64,000 nt of DNA from JADJPO01 sp963825645 (lineage in GTDB: Bacteria > Actinomycetota > Actinomycetes > Actinomycetales > Kineosporiaceae): positions 806,001 through 870,000 of the forward strand of contig CAWGTT010000002.1 of NCBI GenBank assembly GCA_963825645.1, in the 5' to 3' direction. The position numbers and the translations under genes are program-made. Below the pieces are notes generated by a model. The model did no database searches. It was not told the origin of the DNA and saw only the letters and a program-made list of their open reading frames with translations. Every line of letters starts with the position of its first letter. The first letter of the stretch is position 1. Positions 1 to 7,085 of this stretch are shown one piece after another.

Positions 1-315
1 GGTCGCACGGTACGTACCGGCACCCTTGGCGACCTGCGCGCTGCGGCGATCACCGCCGTCGAGGTCATCACGCCGCAGCCGATCGAGGAGATCGCCGGCT
101 GGGACGGGGTCCGCCAGGTCGAGGTGCACGACGAGACCGCCGGCGTCCACGCCCGGCTCCACGTCGACGCCGCCACCCTGACGGACGTCGTCGCGGCCCT
201 GGCCGCCCGCCGTCCGTCGCACCTGGTGGTGCACCCGCCCGACCTGCAGTCGCTGTTCCTGGGCGAGTACGCCGACGACACGGACGACGAGCCGGCAGCG
301 GTCGGGTCGTCGTGA
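1..315 (+). CDS. ABC transporter ATP-binding protein, C-terminal end (partial)
   Basis: The frame is open from the first base and runs 104 residues to TGA, so the gene starts upstream of the window. The nucleotide-binding motifs are outside. What remains is the accessory tail of drug-export ATPases, with a conserved ending of the form HPP-x-LQ-x-LFLGEY. It aligns by eye with the tail of the complete ATPase at 17156-18052 (HPPTLEEMFMSSY). The stop overlaps the start of the next gene by 4 bases (GTGA), so the two are probably translationally coupled as an ATPase/permease exporter pair. Confidence 0.85.
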   Translation, partial: GRTVRTGTLGDLRAAAITAVEVITPQPIEEIAGWDGVRQVEVHDETAGVHARLHVDAATLTDVVAALAARRPSHLVVHPPDLQSLFLGEYADDTDDEPAAVGSS

Positions 316-1943
316 GGCGCCACCTCGCCGCCACGGGATCGGCAGGCGGTGGCGGCTGGACCGGGACGGCGCGCCTGGCCCTGATCCAGCTGCGCACCGG
401 ACGATTCGGCCTGCTCTCAGCGGCGCTGGTCGCCCCGGCCCTGGTCGCGGCCACGGCACACAGCATCGCCGCGTTGTACGGCGGCGACGCCGAGCGTGCG
501 GTGTACCAGAGCACGGTCGGTGCGTCCCGGGTGTCCATGGCCTTCAACGGCCGCGGCTACGACCTGGGCGGCATCGGCGGGATCACCACCTACGAGATGG
601 GGTTCTTCGCCATCCTGCTGCTGCCGGCACTGGCGATTCACCTGGCCGTCCGGCACAGCCGGACGGAGGAGGATCTCGGCCGCGCCGAGCTGGTCACCGC
701 GACCCCGGTGGGCCGGCTGGCACCTCTCGGCGCCGCCGGCGCGGTCACCACTCTCGCGCTGCTCGTGGGCGGACTGCTCGCCTGGGCCGGTCTGGTCTGG
801 GCCGGCCTGGACGTCGCCGGGTCAGGTCGGTACGCCCTGGCGCTCACCCTGTACCTGCTGAGCTGCGCCGGGCTGGGCCTGCTCGCCGCACAGGTGGCCG
901 CTCAAGCCAGGACCGCCTACGGACTGGCGCTCGGCGTCCTCGCGGCCACCTACCTGGTCCGGGCGGTCGTCGACGGCAGCGACATCGACGCGGTGTGGCT
1001 GACCCCGATGGGCTGGCTCGCCGAGGTACGACCGTATGGGCCGTGGCGCCTCTGGCCGCTGATGGCACTGGCAGTCCTGAGCCTGCTCGAGCTGATCGCC
1101 GCCCTCGTTCTGCGGGTACGCCGCGACCTGGGCGGCGGGCTGGTCGCGGCCAGGGCCGGGCCGGCAGGCGCCTCGCCCGCCCTGGCAGGGCCGGTCGGCC
1201 TGACCTGGCGGATCGGCGCCGGGCCGCTGTTCGGCTGGCTGGTCGGGGTCGTGGTCTGGGGCTTGGCCTTCGGGCTGCTCACGCGCGAGGCCAGCGACAT
1301 CGTGGCCGCCAGCCCCGAGATGGCCGAGATATTCGGGGCGACAGGCGATCTGGGTTCGGCGATCGAGGACGCCATGGTCTCGCTGTCGGCGGCCACCGTG
1401 GCCCTGATGGCCGGCGCGGCAGCAGTACAGCTGATCGCCCGGGCCGCGGCCGAGGAGGGACAGGGTCGCCTCGGGCTCGTGCTGTCGGCTCCCGTCGGCA
1501 GGATTCGGTGGTGGGTCGGGCTGGCGGCGACGCTGGCCGTGCAGGCCGGCTTGATCCTCCTGGCCGGCGGGGTCGCCATCGGGGCGGGCACCTCGTTGTC
1601 ATTGGACGACGTCGCCCAGCTTCCCCGAGCAACGGCGGCGACGTTCGCGTACCTGCCGTCTGTGCTGCTGCTGGCCGCCGTCGCCGCGGTCGGCTACGCG
1701 CTGCGGCCGCGGCTGGCGGCCGTCGGCTGGGTGGTGCTGGCCTGGGCGGCGGTCGTGGTGATGCTCGCAGAGACGCTGCAGCTGCCGGCGTGGGCACGAG
1801 AGCTGTCGCCGTTGGAGCACACCGGGCGGTTGCCGGTGGACAGCGTGGACGGCGGGGTGCTGGCCGTGCTGTCAGCGCTCGCCGTCGGCGGCATGGTGGC
1901 TGCCGGGGCCCGGTTCACCCGCCGCGACCTGGTCGCCGGCTGA
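312..1943 (+). CDS. ABC exporter permease (polyketide/drug export type)
   Basis: This 543-residue integral membrane protein has about twelve hydrophobic segments arranged as two related halves, as in the TnrB-like antibiotic export permeases of actinomycetes. It starts at GTG inside the stop of the preceding ATPase. The cytoplasmic loop near residues 115-135 (RHSRTEEDLGRAELV) matches the equivalent loop of the permease at 18049-19680 (RRHTRAEEEEGRFELV), and both proteins are exactly 543 residues, so they are paralogues. The expected role is ATP-driven export of a hydrophobic compound or drug. The substrate cannot be read from sequence. The MarR gene 46 bases downstream could regulate it. Confidence 0.9.
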   Translation: MRRHLAATGSAGGGGWTGTARLALIQLRTGRFGLLSAALVAPALVAATAHSIAALYGGDAERAVYQSTVGASRVSMAFNGRGYDLGGIGGITTYEMGFFAILLLPALAIHLAVRHSRTEEDLGRAELVTATPVGRLAPLGAAGAVTTLALLVGGLLAWAGLVWAGLDVAGSGRYALALTLYLLSCAGLGLLAAQVAAQARTAYGLALGVLAATYLVRAVVDGSDIDAVWLTPMGWLAEVRPYGPWRLWPLMALAVLSLLELIAALVLRVRRDLGGGLVAARAGPAGASPALAGPVGLTWRIGAGPLFGWLVGVVVWGLAFGLLTREASDIVAASPEMAEIFGATGDLGSAIEDAMVSLSAATVALMAGAAAVQLIARAAAEEGQGRLGLVLSAPVGRIRWWVGLAATLAVQAGLILLAGGVAIGAGTSLSLDDVAQLPRATAATFAYLPSVLLLAAVAAVGYALRPRLAAVGWVVLAWAAVVVMLAETLQLPAWARELSPLEHTGRLPVDSVDGGVLAVLSALAVGGMVAAGARFTRRDLVAG

Positions 1944-1989
1944 TCCACCACGGCACTCCCGCCGGGCGCCGAGTCCCTACACTTCGCCC

Positions 1990-2451
1990 ATGTCCGAGAC
2001 CCGGTGGCTCGACGCGGATGAGCAGGCGATGTGGCGGGCGTTCTTCGACATGCACCGCCACCTCGAGCGCGCCCTGGAGAACCAGCTCGCCGGGCACGGG
2101 CTCTCACACGCCGACTACACGGTGCTCGTGGTGCTCTCCGAGGCGGAGGGCCTCGGGGTGCGGGTGCGAGACCTTGGCGAGCGCATCGGTTGGGAGAGCA
2201 GCAGGCTGGCCCACCATCTGCGGCGGATGGAGCAGCGCGGCCTGGTCACCCGCGCGGAGCACCCCAACGACCGGCGCGGCACCATGGTGTTCGTCTCCGA
2301 TGCGGGCCTCGCGGCGATCCGGGAGGCGGCCCCCGGCCACGTCGACGCGGTCCGGCGGTACTTCGTCGACCTGCTCAGCCCCGAGGAGATCGCGTCGATG
2401 ACCTCCATCTGCCGCAAGGTGAGCCACGCCGTCACCCATGCGCCTCCATGA
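1990..2451 (+). CDS. MarR family transcriptional regulator
   Basis: This is a 153-residue winged-helix regulator. The core contains the recognition-helix region (GWESSRLAHHLRRMEQRGLV) and the wing (DRRGTMVFVSDAG) typical of MarR proteins, flanked by dimerisation helices. No Shine-Dalgarno precedes the ATG. Instead TACACT lies 6 nt upstream (1978-1983), the spacing of a leaderless promoter. It follows the ABC exporter on the same strand, so control of that exporter is a reasonable but unproven inference. Its 3' end overlaps the convergent winged-helix gene by 20 bases. Confidence 0.9.
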   Translation: MSETRWLDADEQAMWRAFFDMHRHLERALENQLAGHGLSHADYTVLVVLSEAEGLGVRVRDLGERIGWESSRLAHHLRRMEQRGLVTRAEHPNDRRGTMVFVSDAGLAAIREAAPGHVDAVRRYFVDLLSPEEIASMTSICRKVSHAVTHAPP

Positions 2452-3670
2452 CGGCCTGCTCGCCCGTCAGGAGCGGTTTGGTGTACGGCGCCGGGAAGCG
2501 CACGCTGAAGCGGGCATCGCCGACCCAGTCACGTACCTGCTCGAGCCGGGCCTTCACCTGACGGCGCCTGGCGGCCGGCACGGCGCCGAACCAGATCAGC
2601 CGCGTGTCGCCGTCCTTGGTCTGCGCCCAGCCGCCGACCACCCGTCCGTCCACCCAGATCGTCGGCCCGGCGTTCCCGTTGCTGTCGAAGACCGGTGCGG
2701 CCGCGGCCGGTAGGTAGAACTCTCGCTGCTTCCAGCCCATCGTGGTCGGGTCGAGCCCGGGCAGGACGGCGACCCACGGTCGGCACCTGGTCGGCCAGTC
2801 GGCGTCGAGGTCCTCGGGGGAGATCCAGCCCTCGTCGGGCCCGGACTCCGGCAGGCGCACCCCCACCGCCTCGGCGTCCGCCAGGGCCTGCCGGGTCATC
2901 GTCGCCGTCCAGGCCATGTACCACTGCAGGTCGGCGGCCGTCCCGGGGCCGAAGGCGAGCAGCCAGGCCCGGGCCGCCTCACGAGCGGCGCCGCGTTCGT
3001 CGTCCACCGGGTCGAGTGAACCGGGCAGCCAGGACTCGGTGGCGGCCCAGGTGTACTGCCCGCTGACCCAGCTGCCGATCGGGCGGGTCCGGAGCAGCGC
3101 GCCCTCGAACCCCAGCTGGAGCAGCACCCGGCTGTGCGCCGACTGCACTCCCTCGTAGCGAGTTCCGGCGCCGAAGTGTAGAGGGTGGGCCAGCGCCGGG
3201 ACCCGCTGCCCCAGAGCGCGTGCCGCCATCGGGCCCTCGTCCCGCAGCAGGGTGAGGACGTCGCGCTTCGCCGCGGTGAGCCAGGTGTCGCCGTCCTCGA
3301 TGCCGTTGTCCTCCAGCATCTTCACCAGGCGCCGGTGCTCGGCCGGCGCGTAGCGGGCCGTGGTGGTGGCATTCAGCAGGCGCATCACCTCAGGCGTGGT
3401 CACCCACAGGGTCCGGCGCATCACGTGGTGCCGCATGACGGCTCGGGCGGTATACAGCGCGTCCTCGACCGCCGGGATGCCCGGGGTCGCCATCCGCGCC
3501 AGGGTCGACAGGTACACCGTCACGGGGTCGGTGGAGTGCAGCGCGACCAGGTCGGTGGCGATCGTCGGGACGTCGTCGGTCCGCCGCTCGGGGAGCAGCC
3601 GGTGACGCTCGGCGAGCCTGGCCCGGCGCTGGTCGGCGGTGATGGTCAGCTGGGCCGTCGCGCCGGTCAA
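2432..3670 (-). CDS. Winged-helix DNA-binding protein of the AlkZ/YcaQ-like (HTH_42) family
   Basis: A 412-residue protein of the HTH_42 superfamily, which includes the DNA glycosylases AlkZ and YcaQ/AlkX. The family pattern LPGLDPTTMGWK and a late WVDGRVVGGWAQ strand are visible. Near residue 50 the segment VALHSTDP stands where the catalytic QxQ/QxD motif of the characterised glycosylases would be, so glycosylase activity is doubtful. I place the start at TTG 3670 because it overlaps the pirin stop as TTGA. An ATG at 3733 is also in frame but would overlap pirin by 67 bases. It is probably coupled to pirin. Confidence 0.85.
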   Translation of the reverse strand: MTGATAQLTITADQRRARLAERHRLLPERRTDDVPTIATDLVALHSTDPVTVYLSTLARMATPGIPAVEDALYTARAVMRHHVMRRTLWVTTPEVMRLLNATTTARYAPAEHRRLVKMLEDNGIEDGDTWLTAAKRDVLTLLRDEGPMAARALGQRVPALAHPLHFGAGTRYEGVQSAHSRVLLQLGFEGALLRTRPIGSWVSGQYTWAATESWLPGSLDPVDDERGAAREAARAWLLAFGPGTAADLQWYMAWTATMTRQALADAEAVGVRLPESGPDEGWISPEDLDADWPTRCRPWVAVLPGLDPTTMGWKQREFYLPAAAAPVFDSNGNAGPTIWVDGRVVGGWAQTKDGDTRLIWFGAVPAARRRQVKARLEQVRDWVGDARFSVRFPAPYTKPLLTGEQAVMEAHG

Positions 3671-4620
3671 CGCCGCCCCAGCCGCCCGCGCGCTCGCAGC
3701 CGGACCCTGGGCAGCTCCGGCGCCGGGATCCATGAGGTCTTCCCGGTGTACCCCGCGACCTGACCGAAGCGCTCGGCGTCACCGCCGGCACCCCCTTGCC
3801 ACTGCTGTCGGTAGGTCTCGATCTCCTCCTGGGTGCGGCCGATGAAGTTCCACCACATGATGACGTCCTCGGCGAACGGCTGGCCGCCGAGCAGTATCGC
3901 GCGGGCAGGTTCGGTGCCCGGGTTGGCCAGAGCCAGCCGGTCCGGCCCGGCGTCGAGGACCCCGAGCTGGGCGGGCGCCAGCTCCGTCCCCTGCAGGGTG
4001 AGCCGGCCGCCGTCGACCAGAACCGCGTGCTCGAAGCCCGGCCGCACGTCCACCTCCCACCGCGCCCCCGGCGACAGGGTCATCTCCGCGCCCAGCAGGG
4101 CAGTCGCCGTCCGCACGGGGGAGCGCGACCCGGCCAGCTCGCCGACGAAGACCAGGAGCTCGACCTTGCCGTCGCCGGCGGGCAGCCGGACGGCGTCCGG
4201 CACGTGATGCTGGAACTCCCGCAGGCCGTCGGCGGCCTCGGCGGGCAGCACCACCCACAGCTGGACTCCGTGCAGGACAGTCGTTCTCGGCGTGGACACC
4301 TCGCTGTGGCAGATGCCGGCACCGGCGGTCATCAGGTTCATCTGACCGGCCTCGACGAGGGCGTGCACACCGGCCGAGTCGCGGTGCTCGATCTCGCCGG
4401 AGAACAGCCAGCTCACCGTCTGCAGGCCGGTGTGCGGATGCGGCGCGACGTCCATGCCACCGGTCACGGACACGTCGTCCGGCCCGTAGTGGTCGGCGAA
4501 GCACCAGGCCCCGACGAAGGCCCGTTCCCGGGACGGCAAGGTGCGACGCACGGTCATCGCCCGCAACCCACCGAGCGGCACCTCGCGGGCCGTGATCACC
4601 TGGACGGCGTTCTGGCTCAT
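3667..4620 (-). CDS. Pirin family protein
   Basis: A 317-residue bicupin. The four expected metal ligands of pirins are present: His61 and His63 in HPHTGLQT, then His105 and Glu107 in GICHSEVS. Pirins bind iron or another metal and act as quercetinase-like enzymes or redox-sensing cofactors; which applies here is unknown. The frame extends upstream, but the ATG at 4620 fits the family N-terminus and has TACCCT exactly 6 nt before it with no Shine-Dalgarno, so the mRNA is probably leaderless. The downstream winged-helix gene starts inside its stop codon. Confidence 0.93.
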   Translation of the reverse strand: MSQNAVQVITAREVPLGGLRAMTVRRTLPSRERAFVGAWCFADHYGPDDVSVTGGMDVAPHPHTGLQTVSWLFSGEIEHRDSAGVHALVEAGQMNLMTAGAGICHSEVSTPRTTVLHGVQLWVVLPAEAADGLREFQHHVPDAVRLPAGDGKVELLVFVGELAGSRSPVRTATALLGAEMTLSPGARWEVDVRPGFEHAVLVDGGRLTLQGTELAPAQLGVLDAGPDRLALANPGTEPARAILLGGQPFAEDVIMWWNFIGRTQEEIETYRQQWQGGAGGDAERFGQVAGYTGKTSWIPAPELPRVRLRARGRLGRR

Positions 4621-4908
4621 CGGTTCAGGGTACGTGGCGAACGGCGAGATCTTCGAGCAGCGCCCGCTGTCCTGCGCGCTCGGACCAGCCCCGCGGCCGA
4701 GCCGATGCGCGCGGAGCCGTCCCGATCTGCTCACCACGGCTCAGCGGACCGTGATCTACTTCCGGGTTCACCACACCCCCACCCGGCCAGGCGCCATGCC
4801 CGTTTCGCGCAGCACGCGGGAGTCGTTGTGGCGAATCCGGAAGTGGATCACGAGGCTGACGCCGGTGCTGCCGCGTCTGCCCCGGGGCGTCGGGGCTAGG
4901 CTCACGGC
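4621..4908. promoter_or_regulatory. Divergent intergenic region with two TANNNT leaderless promoters
   Basis: This 288-bp region separates the divergent pirin and YciO genes. TACCCT (4627-4632, minus strand) lies 6 nt before the pirin ATG and TAGGCT (4897-4902) lies 6 nt before the YciO GTG, both consistent with leaderless transcription. The middle holds the long inverted repeat at 4750-4852. No other gene is seen. Confidence 0.55.
4750..4852. repeat. Imperfect 25-bp inverted repeat between divergent genes
   Basis: The arms at 4750-4774 and 4828-4852 are reverse complements at 22 of 25 positions, and each of the three differences would be a G-U pair in RNA. The core is ACTTCCGG. The spacer is 53 nt. 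A half copy of the same word (TGATCAACTTCCGGGTTCT) occurs near 58482-58500, so it belongs to a dispersed family. It lies upstream of both flanking genes, so it is not a simple terminator. Confidence 0.7.
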
Positions 4909-5529
4909 GTGGCCAGGTACTTCGACGTCCACCCGCGCAACCCGCAACCTCGCGCGATCGCCCAGGCGGTGCAGATCGTCCGGGACGGCGGTCTGATCGC
5001 CTACCCGACCGACTCGGTGTTCGCCCTCGGCTGCGCGCTCGGCAACGCTGAGGGCAAGGAACGCATCGTGCGGATCCGTCACCTCGACGACCGGCACCAT
5101 TTCACTCTGCTGTGCAAGGACTTCGCCCAGCTCGGCCAGTTCGCGCAGGTCGACAATTACGTGTTCCGGGCGATCAAGGCGGCCACTCCGGGCCGGTACA
5201 CGTTCATCCTCCCGGCCACCAGGGAGGTGCCGCGGCGGCTGCTACACGCCAGGAAGCGCACCGTGGGTGTGCGCATCCCCGACCACCCGGTACCGCAGGC
5301 CCTGCTCACCGAGCTCGGTGAGCCGATGCTCACCTCGAGCCTGCTGATTCCAGGCGAGGACGAGCCGCTGACCGACGGCTGGCTGGTCAAGGAGGCCCTC
5401 GACCACGTGGTCGACGCGGTCATCGACTCCGGTGAGTGTGGCACCGAGCCCACCACGGTGGTCGACTTCTCGGACGGCGTCGCGCAGGTGCTGCGGGTCG
5501 GCGCCGGAGACCCCGCGCCGTTCAGCTGA
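4909..5529 (+). CDS. yciO: YciO/YrdC/Sua5-family protein (threonylcarbamoyl-AMP synthase fold)
   Basis: A 206-residue single-domain protein. The N-terminal pattern (YFDVHPRNPQPRAI, YPTDS, IRHLDD-x-H-x-FTLLCKD, PGRYTFILPAT, PRRLL, GVRIPDHP) closely follows E. coli YciO rather than the tRNA-modifying TsaC/Sua5. It binds nucleotide and RNA in this fold; a role in t6A tRNA modification is possible, but YciO's own role is less certain. The start is GTG 4909, supported by TAGGCT 6 nt upstream and no Shine-Dalgarno. It lacks the C-terminal Sua5 domain. Confidence 0.9.
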   Translation: MARYFDVHPRNPQPRAIAQAVQIVRDGGLIAYPTDSVFALGCALGNAEGKERIVRIRHLDDRHHFTLLCKDFAQLGQFAQVDNYVFRAIKAATPGRYTFILPATREVPRRLLHARKRTVGVRIPDHPVPQALLTELGEPMLTSSLLIPGEDEPLTDGWLVKEALDHVVDAVIDSGECGTEPTTVVDFSDGVAQVLRVGAGDPAPFS

Positions 5530-5588
5530 CGTCCGCCCCGCCCGGCTCCCCCAAGCGAGGTGGCTCGCGGTGGGAGCCGTAGGACACC

Positions 5589-5813
5589 ATGGGCTCCATG
5601 AGCGATACGGGCAGTACCCCATCCGACCCCCCCGCCGATGGTCCTGACGGCGCCGAGAGCGCCGTGGACGCCACGCGGCGCAAGTTCCGGGAGGCACTGG
5701 ACCGCAAGAAGTTCGGGCATCACGGCGGATCTGCCTCGGCCGACCCCCAGGCCCGGGCCCCGCACAGCGCGCCCGCTAAGCCACAGCGCGCCTTTCGTCG
5801 CAAGTCGGGCTGA
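5589..5813 (+). CDS. DUF5302 family small protein
   Basis: A 74-residue, charged, Gly/Ala/Pro-rich protein. The central helix DATRRKFREALDRKK and the terminal FRRKSG are the hallmarks of the actinobacterial DUF5302 family, whose function is unknown. GTAGGA lies about 5 nt before the ATG at 5589; a second ATG at 5598 is an alternative. It is followed by the hairpin array at 5832-5948. Confidence 0.8.
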   Translation: MGSMSDTGSTPSDPPADGPDGAESAVDATRRKFREALDRKKFGHHGGSASADPQARAPHSAPAKPQRAFRRKSG

Positions 5814-5831
5814 GCTGCACCCACTCCGGAC

Positions 5832-5948
5832 GGGCACGGCGTGACGTTGGGCCCGCTAGACGGGCACGGCGTGACGTTGGGCCCACCCCGGACGGGCACG
5901 GCGTGACGTTGTGCCCACTTAGGACGGGCACGGCGTGACGTTGGGCCC
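5832..5948. repeat. Array of four 23-nt hairpin repeats between convergent genes
   Basis: Four copies (5832-5854, 5862-5884, 5894-5916, 5926-5948) are spaced 30-32 nt apart. The unit begins GGGCAC and ends GTGCCC or GGGCCC, with the core GGCGTGACGTT; positions pair end to end with two G-U wobbles around a single-base centre. There is no U-tract. The array fills the gap between DUF5302 (+) and the pnkp phosphatase fragment (-), whose stop codon is 2 nt past the last copy. The same family recurs at 52047-52165 and 53885-53937, also between convergent genes. Confidence 0.9.
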
Positions 5949-5949
5949 G

Positions 5950-6528
5950 CTAGGGAGTGTGCCCGTAGAGCACCATCGCCCGGCCTCGGTAGTCCTCGGC
6001 CCACGGGTAGCGGATCGGCAACCCGTACTCGTCGGTCTCGCCGGTCGTATCGCCGTACAGGGCGAAGCTGCGCACCCGTCCGGAGGCGCGCCCGTGGTAG
6101 GCCTCCTTGAGTCCGGCATGGGCCACCACCAGCCGGCCGTCGTCCAGCACCAGGTGCGAGACCAGGCCGTAGCACCACTGCTCGACAGCGGCGCGGAACT
6201 CCTGCGGTTCAGCGGCCAGCTGGGCCAGCGTCTCGGCGAGACGGTGGCCGACCTGGACGGCGCGCCCACGCAACGCCCGGACCAGCTTGTTCTCGTGGTT
6301 GCCGGGCACGGCCAAGGCGTGGTCGGCCGCGGTCATCCCCATCGCCAGGCGCAGGACGCCGGGAGAGTCCGGGCCACGGTCGACCAGATCACCCACGAAG
6401 ACCGCGGTGCGGCCCGCAGGGTGGACGGCGTCCACCGGGCGGCCCTCGGCATCCCGGACCAGCAGGTAGTCGAGGCGGGTAAGCAGCTCCTCGAGCTCGG
6501 CGCGGCACCTGTGCACGTCACCGATCAC
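5950..6528 (-). pseudogene. pnkp: Pnkp phosphatase domain, separated from the kinase and lacking the ligase domain
   Basis: A 192-residue calcineurin-like phosphatase matching the central domain of bacterial polynucleotide kinase-phosphatase (RNA repair). Metal motifs are present: Asp4/His6, GDLVDRGPD (46-54), GNHENK (76-81), HAG and GHTP. In intact Pnkp the domain opens GPFD-V-IGDVHGC; here in-frame codons for FD lie upstream of the GTG start, and the kinase frame ends in the same place, so a single-base deletion near 6535-6540 probably split one gene. The usual Gly after GDVH is Arg. The protein stops directly after GHTP, losing the end of the phosphatase and the whole adenylyltransferase/ligase domain; the hairpin array begins 2 nt later. 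Residual phosphatase activity is doubtful. Confidence 0.8.
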
Positions 6529-7085
6529 GTCGAACGTCCGCTCAGGTCCCGCCGGTCGTTGAGCAGTCGCTCCCGGACCACCTCGGCCGCCTCGACCTGC
6601 TCGACATCGGTGAGCACGTGAACGATCCGGAACCCCTCCCGGGCCAGGCCTTTCACGCTCCGTCTGAGTTGGTCCTGCTGGCGACGGATCACCTCCTCAC
6701 CGAACGGACGGTCGGTGCGCGACCGGTGCCGCTCCAGCGCCAGGCGCAACGGCAGGTCGAACACGATCGCCACCGGCAGGACGTCATGCTCCTTGGCCAG
6801 GTGGAGCGCCGCCCGGCGGGCCTGCCCGGTCAGGTTGGTGGCGTCGACGACGGAGATCCGTCCGGCGGCCAGCCGCTTCCCGGCGATGTAGCCCAGCACG
6901 TCGAAGGCGTCCTTCGTCGCGGCCTGGTCGTTCTCGTGGTCGGCGACCATGCCTCGGCAGGCATCGCTGGAGATCACTTCGTAGCGCCCGAAGTGGCGCG
7001 CGGCGAAGGTGGACTTGCCCGAACCACTGACGCCGACCAGAGCGACCAGGCTCAGCCGCGGGAGTCCCAGCTGGTGACCGTTCAC
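6525..7085 (-). CDS. pnkp: Pnkp 5'-polynucleotide kinase domain (detached)
   Basis: A 186-residue P-loop kinase matching the N-terminal domain of bacterial Pnkp. The Walker A motif GVSGSGKST is at residues 18-26, followed by SSDACRGMV with the catalytic Asp41, then ENDQAATKDAFDVLGYIA, VVDATN and the arginine-rich lid RSRTDRPFGEEV. The family sequence continues after LLNDRRD into the phosphatase domain; here the frame runs seven more residues and stops, overlapping the phosphatase start by 4 bases (GTGA). The kinase may still fold alone. GTG 7085 overlaps the hen1 stop, the gene order expected of a Hen1-Pnkp RNA-repair operon, in which Pnkp re-seals cut tRNA after Hen1 marks its 3' end. Confidence 0.8.
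   Translation of the reverse strand: MNGHQLGLPRLSLVALVGVSGSGKSTFAARHFGRYEVISSDACRGMVADHENDQAATKDAFDVLGYIAGKRLAAGRISVVDATNLTGQARRAALHLAKEHDVLPVAIVFDLPLRLALERHRSRTDRPFGEEVIRRQQDQLRRSVKGLAREGFRIVHVLTDVEQVEAAEVVRERLLNDRRDLSGRST

Noticed and set aside
5832..5948. CRISPR array
   Set aside because: Repeats are self-complementary end to end and the spacers are only 7-9 nt and similar to each other; no cas gene nearby.
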